Shown here piece by piece: positions 25,101 through 38,400 of a stretch of 64,000 bases of DNA; the first letter of the stretch is position 1, and each line of letters opens with the position of its first letter. A program made the position numbers and the translations under genes. The stretch spans positions 2,197,501 through 2,261,500 of the forward strand of contig NC_083510.1 in the NCBI RefSeq assembly GCF_032362555.1. Reading direction: 5' to 3'. The stretch comes from Amyelois transitella. Taxonomy: Eukaryota > Arthropoda > Insecta > Lepidoptera > Pyralidae. The notes below the pieces were generated by a model. It was not told the DNA's origin and made no database searches. It saw only the letters and a program-made list of their open reading frames with translations.

Positions 25101-28100
25101 ATATAAATAATTTATAAGTAATTTCTAGTTTAAAAAATATTTTAAGGTTGGACAACCCTTATCACTAAGGGGTATGAAAAAAAGGTGTTGGCCGATTCTC
25201 AGACCTGCTCAATATGCTCACAAAATTTCATGAGAATCGGTCAAGCCGGCAAGGTCAAGTTTCTGAGGAGTACGGGAACGAACATTGTGATACGAGAATT
25301 TATATAAATATAATGATATAATAAGATTATTTTTGTGTAAATTAATACATTTTTGTTCTTATCTGTACCATACAATATTTTTATTGACAACTCTGTCTAG
25401 GCTACATTATCTTGTTTTGTATAATATAATATATGAAAGTAAAATGAGGCTTTTATTGACATATTAAAAGGATTAAATTTATTTTTATCAAAAAGCTAAG
25501 TTATTTATATTTAAAATTACTACATTTACCCATACAGCTGAACGTTGCCTTTTAGTCTTTTCAAGACTGTTGGCTCTGTCTACCCCGCAAGGGATATAGA
25601 CATGACTATTATGTGTAAATATTACGTAAATGAATGCTAAAGAACAACTTCTACATCATCGAAGCCCCAGAAGCTGTATAGACATAGCATAAACTCTTCC
25701 ATATAATTTCAATCAAATCTGCACAAAAAACTAGATTACATGTCATGACTGTCAATGTCATGTCACAACCTACTTCCATCCGGGTAGTGGGTTCAATTCT
25801 TGTTCAATTAACCGTATGACATTGTGCTGTCGAAATACCTCAGGCGGACTTGTGTCAGGCGGGCAGATGACCGTAAAAAATTGGCAAGCTTTTTGTCCCG
25901 GCATACAGCTTTTTCTCTTAAGGGCAAGGCAATAAGGTTTACAATAAAGTTTGGAATTTGAATTTGATAAGGCAGAAAATAAATTCTACTTGACAAATTT
26001 CTTACGCACGTATCGAAAAAAAAATCACGATAGCTCATTGGTTAAGGTACTCTTGACCTGTTTACCAGAAATTAAATAGATTTGTCTGTGTTATCATTTC
26101 CGTACATAATCTCAATCACACCTTATCTTTCTCTCCTGGCGATGTCTAACTTAATAAATTCCATCATTAAGCCAAACAGCTGAACGTGGTCTTTGTATTT
26201 TCAAGGCTGTGGGCTCTGTCTACACCGGTGGGGATATAAACGAGATATGTACTTATGTACGTATTTAGTCTCGATTACTTCCGCATCTCGCTGAAGAACA
26301 GCCCGGAGCGTGTTCACCATGATCCCTGATTCTCCCAACTCCCGTCTGACCTCTTCAACCTTTGCAGGGAAACCTATTGGATTATGGTTACACATCCAGT
26401 TACTTTAATGAGCACGTTTCATCACTATTTAATTATCTTGCTCTGCGCCAACGCTAATCTCCTGTTTAGTTTCCTTCAACCCAAAGGTTGACTGGAAGAC
26501 ATTGCATTAGTGTTAAGTCCGCCTTTGTACCACCTCTGTCAGTTTTGTGTTGTTTTGTATGTTTTACTCTTATGGTGCAATGAAGAGTTTTATCTATATA
26601 TCTATCTATTTTGTTCTGTATCTGTTTTTTCTTATCGCAAGACTAATAAGTAAAACCACACAGATTATATTATCACATTATTCATCCGCCTTTGTCAATC
26701 AACAAAAAAATATTCGGCACGCCTATAAAATTAAGGCGACATACCATTGTTTCTTCTTACTTAATATATACAACCTGCAAATTGTTGATTGAACGATATG
26801 ATTGTAATGTTTGATTAGAATATATCATATTTTATTAGTGTCCACGAGGAAATCCGGCTTGTAGTTATAAGATATGATAATATAATTGACATGCATTATG
26901 TACATGAATTAAATCGTGATTTGTCTAGTCTGAGCGCGGCTTAGAGCTTAAACGAAAAAGCCTTATGTTAGCAAATATAATTTTCGTTATTTGCAGTTTA
27001 GAAAAAGTCTTAAGTTAGAAGTTAGTATACTTATGAAGTACCAACTTAAGAAGTCCCAAGCAGAAAAGAGTGCGCAGGGGAGACCGCAGCGGCACGACGT
27101 CCGGTGAAAATGCTGCAGTGTAGTTTGTTCCGCCGCTTCTTCTATACATGCGCTTTGAAAGCGGTAGTAGTTATAATTAGATTTATGTTATGTGACGTCA
27201 ATAAGTGATACCTCATATCAAATTTTGAAAATAAATCTATTCTATTCTATTCCTATTTGTATTTTGTTATTTACTATAATACTCAACAACATAGCTTACT
27301 TTTCATCCCTAAATTTAACATGGTTCTCAGGAAAGAAAACATCGGGCAAAGTCATTGGCAACAGCTAATATAATTATCACATCGCTATTCTCGTCAGAAA
27401 CGTCTGCTGTACAATATACGTCTCGTGTTACGCTAAGTGTCAAACGCTAGAAGAAAGTGATTTCTGTCACAAGGTCACGGCCTCAAAGACGTGCGCATGC
27501 GCCGATGTGGCGGTGTACGTCATAATATGAATCTCAAATAATTTTGGATTTTATTTATAAACTTAATAAGGTTTTATTTTCTTAATAAAGCAGTATGATG
27601 AGTTAAGGTGACATTGCACTTTCATTAGATTTCAATTTTCTCATTTCATTCAATGTGTTTTTGTGATTGGTGAAAAATATAATCAAAGTAGGTACTTCGT
27701 ATCCGTGCAATTTTATAAAAAAACTTTTATTAGAATGTGTGTTTGTTATGAATGCGTATTCAGAGATATGTATAATGGTACTAACCTATATACTTAAATT
27801 CCAAATATCATCGTACTTTATTTTGTAGATTCGTCTTAGAGCACATATACACAAAAAATATACCTTTACTATTTCACACGACTTTGTCCACTAAAAATAT
27901 TTGGCATCAGGTCTTGAACTCTGTGCTTAATTTCATCAAAAAATTTTCAGCCCTTTAGAATAAACAAGTTATTTATATACACATATATGTATAACGCTAA
28001 TTCCTTAGGGGATAGGCAGAACCAACTGTTTGTTAAAGACTTTAACGTCACGTTCAGTTAGTTGGCTTAATATTTGTCTATATTCATGTTTATAATTTCA

Positions 28101-31100
28101 TGTTTGTCAAAAACAAATTAAAAATAAATCTGTACCTTTACGCAACAACTTTTCAAACAAATATTATCTAAATGTTCATTCTTTCGTGTCTCAACCGGAT
28201 CTCAAACGTGCGCGTGAATATGAACCTCATTTCACCGAATTAGATATAATGGAATGATCGCTTGCATAATTTGTATGTTTACTATTACTAACTAGCTGAT
28301 CTCAATCTAGACTTAGACACGATGTGTGACTAGTGGCAGCTGCCTACGGTTTGACTTTATTAACCAATTAGTTTGTCTATCATATCTTTTCTAAGATATG
28401 TACCTACATATATCATGATTTCTCTTACCTTCATTTCTTTAATGTAACTAAGGTAGGTACCCAATTTTGGGCAGAGAGATTCTCTTATATTATTTCGATC
28501 ACCCGTGGTGATAGGTGGATCTGGACTCGTTTCTACTCTTCCGCCTAGCTTCGTCCCAGTTGCATCCTCCACCACTCTGGAGAGGAGGCCGGGGTATGCC
28601 TTTGACCATGAATCCTAGATTGGGTGAATCAGGTTTTTACACGAAGCGACTCCCTAACCTGTATTGAATGTGTAGGATTCCTCACGATATTTTTCAAAAT
28701 AGATCTTCACTTTCTTGAGGATAAAAAAAAATTAATTTAGAATTCTTTCTTTAGAATTCCATTTTCAATTTTTAAAAGACCAATCGAGTTATATATAATA
28801 TAGAACTGAAATAAGTCTCAGAATTGATTCGATGCATAATTTTCGCAATGTAGTCTGCTCAAATATTACGATATATTATGCAGTATTGAAAAATGGCAAA
28901 AACGGACCACCGCCGTCGCGACGCCCGCGCCGCCGGCGCCACCTGGCGCTTTCCATTCACATTTTATTCCAATCAATCAGTCTAGGACGAATTAATCAAT
29001 TTCTACGAATGGACATTTTATGAGCTAAAATAATATGTCCGCAATAGTATTTTAAATATTTATGAGCTTAAATACTAGTGTTACTTTATTACTAACTAGC
29101 TCTTATATACTAAATATCTTCTATACTCTTTAGAGTCCAGTGTTTTCATTTCCAAATTTAATTGATATCTTACTTTTTATTTCATTTATCTATCAGAAAG
29201 ATAGATAGACAGGACAGGACGCGGATTTTTCGCCAAAGTTTGCCGTAAATTGGAGAGTTCATTGATGACACATAATATAGTTATATACAGCTGAACATGG
29301 TCTTTCAGTCTTTCCAAGGCTGTTGACTCTGTCCAACCTGTGAGAGGTGGAGACGTGATTATATGTTTGTACGTAAACCAAGCTGTGGGCGCAACTGGGA
29401 CTACACAAATATGAGAGAGAGAGAGAGACTGTATTTCATTGTACAACCATGTTTTATCCTTGAAATCACCTTTAATATTAGAATCCAATCTTCTTAAATA
29501 AATATTCTAAATCTATTTCCAATTCCATCAATCCGTAAGATTTAAATTTCCCAACATATAAGTGATTTGAACAAATGACAATTTAAAAAAGGTTATTTGT
29601 GCAATAAAACAAACATTATATCGGGGTTTCATACATTTCATACACATGCGTTTGCGCAAACGTCCACGTAGCATCAATGGTGCAAGTGTTATGAAATATC
29701 GGTAATTGAATGTTTGCGAATTATGGACTGTGAGGATGTTCTTGTATACTTAGACGATGTTTTTTTTCGATAAATCTGTACCTACAAAATCATTGATATA
29801 AATGAGTATGATTGCTTTTTAAGTCATAGATTAATTATATATAATAGATTATTGAAGGTGAATTGGGAACATTTTGGGACAAATAAAAGTGTAGTGCAGA
29901 CTATTTTTATAATTTTATTTGAGCGCTCGAATTAATACGCTGTAAATGAGTATGCATAAATCCTTTTTGATAATTGTATTATTTACGTTTTTAAGTTACC
30001 ACTTCGGTAACAATTAATTAAACGACTTTTGTTAATTAAATATCGAACATCGACAAGGATATTGGATGAAGCTAAAGAAGTATGCAATGATCTTGTGCAT
30101 TCTCAGATATTCAACGTGTAAAAATGCACAAACATTTTCAATTGCGTGATTTAGTTTTAACACCCTAAAAGTTTTCTTATGTTAAGTCTTAATTACTTAA
30201 AACTGTTAATTTTCACTCGAAGCCATTGAAAGCGGTGTGACGAATACACGAAAACTTTTGTAATTGGTATTTCCGTTTGTGAAATGGAGGTTGTAAGCAC
30301 TTCTTGGAAGTAATGTAACCTTAAGTAGACAATGCAGAGGTCGTGGCTAATTTGCGAAGGTTTTGAAAGGTTCGTAGTGATGGGAAAGATGATGTAGTGA
30401 CTGGTATAGAAATGTTTATTAGGTTATGAAGATATATGAAAATCCGTATTCATACATATAATAAACTATTTATCTTTGTATATTGTTTATTTATTGTTGT
30501 TTTATGTATGTTTATTATAATTATTTTATCTCACACTTTGTGTAGAGATAAATATATTTATTTAGTTTAATCCCACATAAAGTTCTCTGTCAGACTAATA
30601 GTTGTCTGGTAGATAATGCTTCTAGAATTAAGCCCGCCAACTGTGCTATACATTGGTATTTTGTACAATAAAGTCTAAATAAATAAATAATAAAATTGTA
30701 ATTGACCGATTTGAATGCTGTTTTGTCAGATCGATCGAATTTAAAAACTGGTACACGAATAATTTCCCATCTCTCTCACTCAGGTTTTTTGTATTGAGAT
30801 TTTCAGTAAACACGAAGTTTTAGGCAATCTTTGTGAATATGTCTAAAGTACAGGCTTCGGTCAGCCTTATTTATTTATTGTTTATTTATTTATGTACACA
30901 AAATTTTATAAAGGAGCATTTAATACAGTAATTCTAGAACAAATCTGCTACTTATTTCAATAGAAATCTCTTGGAAATAGATATAGCTATAGAATATAGA
31001 AATTCTCTCTCCCATGAGTCTGCTGGTTCTAATGAGTCTATTTTATAGTACAAGTTCAAAGGGAATCAAGTTCAAGTACACGTTTCGGAAGCTACATATT

Positions 31101-34100
31101 ATATCAGTTTTATAACCGGTCAGACAGACCAGGGTCACGCAGGTCAAGGTTCCGATGACCTTTGCAATACTTTTTTGTTTCCAACCAGTATCAATGACAT
31201 AGTTATGTGAATTATAAAAAAATGCGCCAATCATACCATCTTTCTCGGCCTACCTATTTTAATATGTAGTATATCTGAAATAAGTTTAACGAAGGCTGTA
31301 TGAACTTTTTATATCCCTTTGCTTTTTCTTACGGCTAAACTCTACCAAAAAGTTTTTTTAACTATGTAACTAAGCTTAATAAAATATTTCTTTTAATTTG
31401 TACGAATAAACATACAAACATACATATAATCACGCCTATATCCCTTGCGGGGTAGACAATTCAAACAGTCTCGAAAATACTGATAGGCCAGGTTTTTGGC
31501 TCAATGATAGAATTGGGATTCAAAAAATGACAGGTTGCTAGCCCATCGCTTAAAAGAATCCCAAGTTTTAAATCCTACCCATTAGTCGTCTTTTACGACA
31601 TCAATGGGAAAGAGATGGAGTGGATGCAGGGAGTCATACGGCATCAATTATAAAGATAAGTATATTAACAATTTTCACACACACCGAATACACCACATCC
31701 CACTTTTTCCTTACTTTTTATTTTAAGTTTCTTTACAAGACATTTATTATTCTCGTGAGATCAAAAATGAGGAAGTCCCTAATAGAATAATTCAGTGTGG
31801 TTCCTATTGATATTTACCAGTTGAACAAGCTGAATAAAGTTCATTAACCCGTACATAAGTGGACCAATCGTATTTATAACATCAGAATGCAAAGCCAAAT
31901 AAGTCGAGGCTTCGAACGCGGACGTGACGTATTATGTCCAAAAAACATCGATAAATATGAATGAGTTTACACACATTGCGGGCTCACTATTATTAGAATT
32001 TTATATGGCCTGTTATTATGCAGTAATGGTTATCGTGTTATTCGATTGTTCCATGTCTACACATGAGTGAGGTATGCTTGTTCGTTGCATAATCGTGCGA
32101 GTCTTAATTTGGAAGTCGGTGGTGTCACCTGTGAGTTGTGACTATTTTCATATAGTGCATCGTTTTTTCAATTTGTTTGTCGTATCTATTAGAATAGAAC
32201 AGTTGTATTTTCAAAATTAGATACAAGGTATCGCTTATTGACGTCACATATGTTAAATCTAATTATATCTACTATCCAAAGCGTATGTGTAGAAGAAGCG
32301 GCGGAACAAACTACAATGCAGCGTATTCACCGGACGTCAATTTACAAATATAGATCCCTAAAAATCTAAATTGTGGACGAATGCACATTGTCTATATTAA
32401 AAAATGTGAATGAGTATGGAACCAATGATTTTAATACGAATATTATGTCAAATAGATATGTATAGATAAAATAAGAAATCCAAAAGATGAATGAATAAGA
32501 AATATTCTGTATGGTTTCCGGTCTTTTGAATTAGATCACTCCATATCTTTCCCATGGATGTTATAAAAGGCGACTAAGGGTAAGGCTTTTTAACTTGAGA
32601 GTCTTCTTTTGGGCGATGGGCTAGCAACCTGTCACTATTTGGATCTCAACTCTATTATAAAGCCAAACAGCTGAGCATGGCTTTTCAGTCTTTTCAAGAC
32701 TGTCGCCTCTGTCTACGCCGCCAGGCATATATATATGATTACATGTATACATGAACTATTACCACACATAATAAATAAAAACAAATAAAAATGTAAAAAT
32801 CGTTTACACGACTTTGGACGGTGAATTTTAAAGGGTCCTTAACTGTCTCCTATTTCTCATGAACATATACTTATACTTCGCCTTCAGCCACTTGTTTCAC
32901 ATATGTGTCAATAGTGTCAATAGGTGCCACACTCGTGTCAAGTGCGCGTGTGTTTCTGTGATGCAATGATAGGCGACGCTGTGCACGAAAATTTGGTAGT
33001 TACAATTAGTGGGTACTGAGAAACGTTTATTTAAATAATAATAAATAAACGTGCTGTGTGGTTCCCGGCACCAATGAAAAAAAGAATAGGACCACTCCAT
33101 CTCTTTCCCATGGATGTCGTAAAAGGCGACTAAGGGATAGATTGGCTTACAAACTTGGGATTCTTCTTTAGGCGATGGGCTAGCAACCTGTCACTATATG
33201 AATCTCAATTCTATCATTAAGCCAAACAGCTGAACGTGGCCTATCAGTCTTTTCAAGACTGTTGGCTCTGTCTACCTCGTAAGGGATAAAGACGTGATCA
33301 TATGTATGTATGTATGTATATTATACATATATATTTGTACATCAAGCAAAATGAGAATAAATCTAAAAAAATAAAGAGAAATTCAGTACAAGGGCACTAC
33401 TTATATCTAGAAAAATCCCTTCCAGCAGCATTAAAAGGGTTTAGTATAGCATGTGATGATTCTTCATGCATCAGTTTGATTACATTTTAAGTTACCTTTG
33501 TATTTTATATCAGCCTGTAAGTTTTACTAAAAATAAACATACGTGTGGTACCTGGCACAAATACAAAAAAGAATAGGACCACTCCATCTCTTTCCCATGG
33601 ATGTCGTAAAAGGCTACTAAGGGATAGGCTAATAAACTTGGGATTCTTTTTAGGCGATGGGCTAGCAATCTGTTAACTATTTGAATCTCAATTCTATCAT
33701 TAAGCCAAATAGCTGAAATTGGCCATTCAGTCTTTTCAAGACTGTTGGCTCTGTCTACCCCGCAAGGGATATAGACGTGACCATATGTATATATGTATGT
33801 ATGTATGTATATAGATAATAAAAAAGTGTGTCGTGCTGAGTAGAATAAGCTCAATTCAGACTGCGATACAAATAAACGTGTGGTTCCCGGCACTTAAGAA
33901 TAAGACCACACCGTATCTTTCCCATGGATGTCGTAAAAGGCGACTAAGGGATAGGCTTATAAACTTGTGATTCTTAGGCAATAGGCTGGCAACCTGTCAC
34001 TACTTGAATCTCAATTCCATTATAAAGCCATACCATTCATATAGCTGAACGTGGCGTTTCGGTGTTTTCAAATTTTCATGGCCGTGTCTACCCCGCAAGG

Positions 34101-35442
34101 GATGTAGAATTGATAATACGTATATTTAAAATGTGGTTAGAAAGAACATATTATGCACAGGTAAATGACCTACAGCGAGGTATTATTGTAATGTAATCAT
34201 ATGCCAATGTTATTCATTGTCAGTCATATTTATGTATGTGCAACCAAAGAATTCGGAATAATATAAGATTATTGAAGTATAATTTTGTTGCTACGACACA
34301 TTTTCCAACTGATGGTAACACCATCATTGGTCACAATAACGTTTTCAATTGCATCTAAATACTATGTTTTATTTGACAGCTTTACAATTGCGCAGACACA
34401 TCATTTCTTAAGTTTTAAACAAATATAGCATTTCGTTCTATTGTTTTTCAGATTTATATGACTACAATTATATCAACTGTGGTACTGGTCTGATGAACGG
34501 AGTGAAATCTTTTAAGTACCAAAGTAATAGGTAGTTTAATTTTAATCGAAACTAAAATTGTATACAGGCAACAAATTTGCGTAGAAAGAAATGAAAATTC
34601 GATTTAAAATTAAGTCTTAAAGCGATTTGTTGTCTTATGGAAATTCATAAATAACCTTTAATAATAACTACCTAACCTTAAATAATAACCTTTGTAATTT
34701 TGTTTCTTGGGTTTATCAGTCTCGATGTTTTCTGTGTACATAAATTAGTAAATAAATAAAATATTTTTTTTTTTTTTTTTGTTAAATAAGCTCTACTAAA
34801 TCTATCTTACTCGAAAAGGACTCTAGGTTTGTAGCCAACAGGTGGACTAATTATCCATAAAATCCATCATAAAAGCATACAGCTGAACGTGGCCTTTAAT
34901 GTGTTTTCAAGACTGTTGGCTCTGTCTACCCCGCAAAGGATATAGACGTGACTATATTTATGAGCTAATCTCGAGGTCAAATTAACCAACTTTTACAACT
35001 CTGTCCGAGAAATAAGAAAATAATCTCGTTAAGTTATATTCGGTGCATCTTTAATACAAATCAAATTCTCTTAATATCGCTTTAGTGGATCGTTTATATG
35101 AGTTTAATAAATGGGGACATTAAATTTACTGTAACACTTTTCGTCACAGACAATTTGTTTTTAATTTGACTAGGACCCCTGCGGTCTCAGTTCTGGTACA
35201 TTATTATAACTTATTACAAAATATTGCACGCATGTTGTTAAAAAAAAAGATGACGTCTTTATATGGCTAAAGTAGGTACTTTTTAAAAATATGATTCAAA
35301 TTCAAAAATTTTTATTCATTATTATAAGATAATTCATATCGTTTAATAATTGTTAAATCTTTTGGTTTCACAACATTGGTAGACGTCAAATAAATTACTT
35401 AAAACTAAGTTTACCTACTGCCGCTTCCAAGGCGTCCAAGAC

Positions 35443-35492
<50 letters not shown>

Positions 35493-38400
35493 CAATTTTA
35501 AATAGATTTATGTACAGAGTGTACTGAATTTTGATTTAGATTCAAATCAAACTATGTATATTCTTATAATAATCTAATAAACATTTACTGAGAAATCATC
35601 CAATAATTTGTTTGTAACAAAAATTTGTCACTAAGTTGAGAGAAAACAGATTAAAAGCAGTAGGCAATCTGGTCGGCCATAACATACTAAGGCCCACAAG
35701 ACACATATAAAGGGAAGGAATAAAGACATTATTATCAAAAAAACTCACCAATAAAAATGTTCTTAAATATAAACCGAGTCTTTTCATGTTACCAGCCATC
35801 ACACACTGCACTATTTCTGAAACAAACAAAACAAAATTCTTGAATTACTCTTTTACTTAATTAAAATTAAAGAGGAAATAAATTTTATTATTTTTTTTAA
35901 TTCAGTTAATCTGTGTGGTTTATGGCACTTTAGAAAAGGACCAGTCCATCTCTTCCACATGTGATGTCGTAAAAGGCGACTAAGGAATAGGCTTATAAAC
36001 TTGGGATGCTACTACTACTATGTAGGCGATAGGCCGATGGGCTAGCAACCTGTCACTATTTGAATCTCAATCAATTCCATTATAAAGGCATACAGCTGAA
36101 CGCCTTCAAGTCTTTTCAAAACTGTTGGCTCTGTCCAATTTATTTCATTTTCACAAGTTTAAAGCCAATACAATAGAAGAACTTTAATTAACTAAATTAT
36201 TATAAACACCATATCATAATAAATTACTTTAATGATGCATAATAGTATGCAGAGATCGTGGCAAGTGGAAAGATGTAGTCTCTGCCTACCCCTCCGGGAA
36301 AGAGACGTGAATTTTATGTATGTATTTTGATGATGGTATATCAATCTGTTATTTTTAATTCCAACATTAAGTCAACAACAACATGAGGCCTCAGATCCTT
36401 TTGATTACTTAACTCAGTCAACTCCGTAAGGTATTAATACCTCAATTTTGTTACTTGCCGTCCAGTGCCTTACAGTGCCGTGTGGTTCCCGGCACCAATA
36501 CAAAAAAGAATAGGACCACTCCATCTCATTCCCATGGATGTCGTAAAAGGCGACTAAGGGATAGGCTTACAAACTTGGGATTCTTTTTTAGGCGATGGGC
36601 TAGCAACCTGTCACTAGTTGAATCTTAATTCTATCGTTAAGCCAAATAGCTGAACGTGGCCATTCAGTCTTTTCAAGACTTTTGGCTCTGTCTACCCCGC
36701 AAGGGATATACACGTGACCATATGTATGTATGTATTTTGTTACTTATAGGTATAATTGATGAACTTTAAGGGGAAACTAAATGGACCATTCGTCTCTTAC
36801 AGAGCCTATGTCGCAGTTTTACGTGTGTCTTATACGACACAGCGGATTAAGCGCCCTAAGAAGGTCACGGTTGCGTAAAAACCTATGGCGAAGAAAGGCT
36901 ACACCGCTTACTATGAATACAAAACATTTAATTTTGAATTCGTTTTTAAAGCATTAATTTTATTAAACTTAGGATGCTTTGTTGAGGCGATGGGCTAGCA
37001 ACCTGAACGTGGCCTAGCGGTCTTTTCAAAACTGTTGGCTTTGTGTCCCTCGCAAAGGATGTAGACGTGATTATCGTATGTATTGTATTTAATATAACTT
37101 TTCAATTGCTGATTAGTGATATTTTTCAATATAGCTGAACGTTTGTTAGCCCTTCAATTAGTCAGTATTAATAGTGGATACGATATATTTCTCGTATTTT
37201 TTATTATTATTAATGAAACCTACTTGCTTTCATCAAAAGAATGGTTGTCGAAAAATATAGTTCACTACCCTTCCAAAACTGGTCAGTAGTCAGTAGTAGT
37301 TGATATACAAATTTGATGCATGTTCACAATTTATTTTGTTAGAGCTAGTTACAAATTAATTAATAATTCATTAATTAATTACATTAACGTTTCATTAAAT
37401 TAATAATATTATAATGAAATATAAATAGATTTTTGATCATTATAATTAAAAATACAAGAACATTAAAAACCAGAAAAAAACCTGCATAATTTAAGAACTA
37501 ATGTTGCAATTATAATTTCATAAATGAGTCGAATCAATTTATAAACAATTAGAAATACCGACATAGTGCAATTAGCGGTTTGTACAAATATGAAATAAAT
37601 AGTACTAGTTTTCAGAATTAGATTTATTGAATAACCGCGAAAAACTTTAAGAAATAACATTTATAGAATTTTAGGCCAAACCTAATGATGAAATTAAGTA
37701 TCAGTACATACATATAGTCACGTCTTTATCTCTCGCGGGGTAGACATAGCCAACAATCTGGGAAGTGACTGTTTGGCTGTTTGGCTTAATGATAGAATTG
37801 ACATTCAAATAGGACCGGTTGCTAGCCCATCGCCTAAAAGAAGAATCCCAAGTTTAAAAGCCTATCTTGTAGTCTTCTTTTACGACATCCGTGGAGTGGT
37901 CCTATTCTTTTTTCTATATATGCCGGGAACCACACGGCTTGAACTGTGAATGGAACTAGTGATGAAAATTATTAGTCAGTAGTTCCATCATGGAACTGTA
38001 ATATGGTACTTGTGTCAACGAACGAAAATTTACGACAAAATACATAATATTTTTTTTAATATTTAAGTATGTTGAAGAACCAGACATCATGTGTTTAAGT
38101 AGATACAAAAATAATTTAAAAAAAAACAATTTAACTTTTTTGTTGGGAGTAAATAAATAAGAGTAGACATTACCTCAGCGTACTAACTTTAATAAAATAT
38201 AAATTACTAGCTGTGCCCGCAAGTTCGTCCGCGTGGAATAGTTATTTTGGGCATCACTGAAGGATGAAAAATTATCCCCGTTTTTTTCACATATTCCATT
38301 ATTTCTTTGCTCTTTATAGTTGCAGCCTGACTTTTTTATTCGAACCGGTAGTTCCTGAGATTAGCTCGTTCAAACAAACTAACTCTTCAGCTTTATATTA

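Noticed and set aside
33510..33893. 127-codon minus open frame
   Set aside because: Lies across two F1 copies; similar frames recur in other F1 copies (22547, 42475, 48498). It is repeat text without a protein family.
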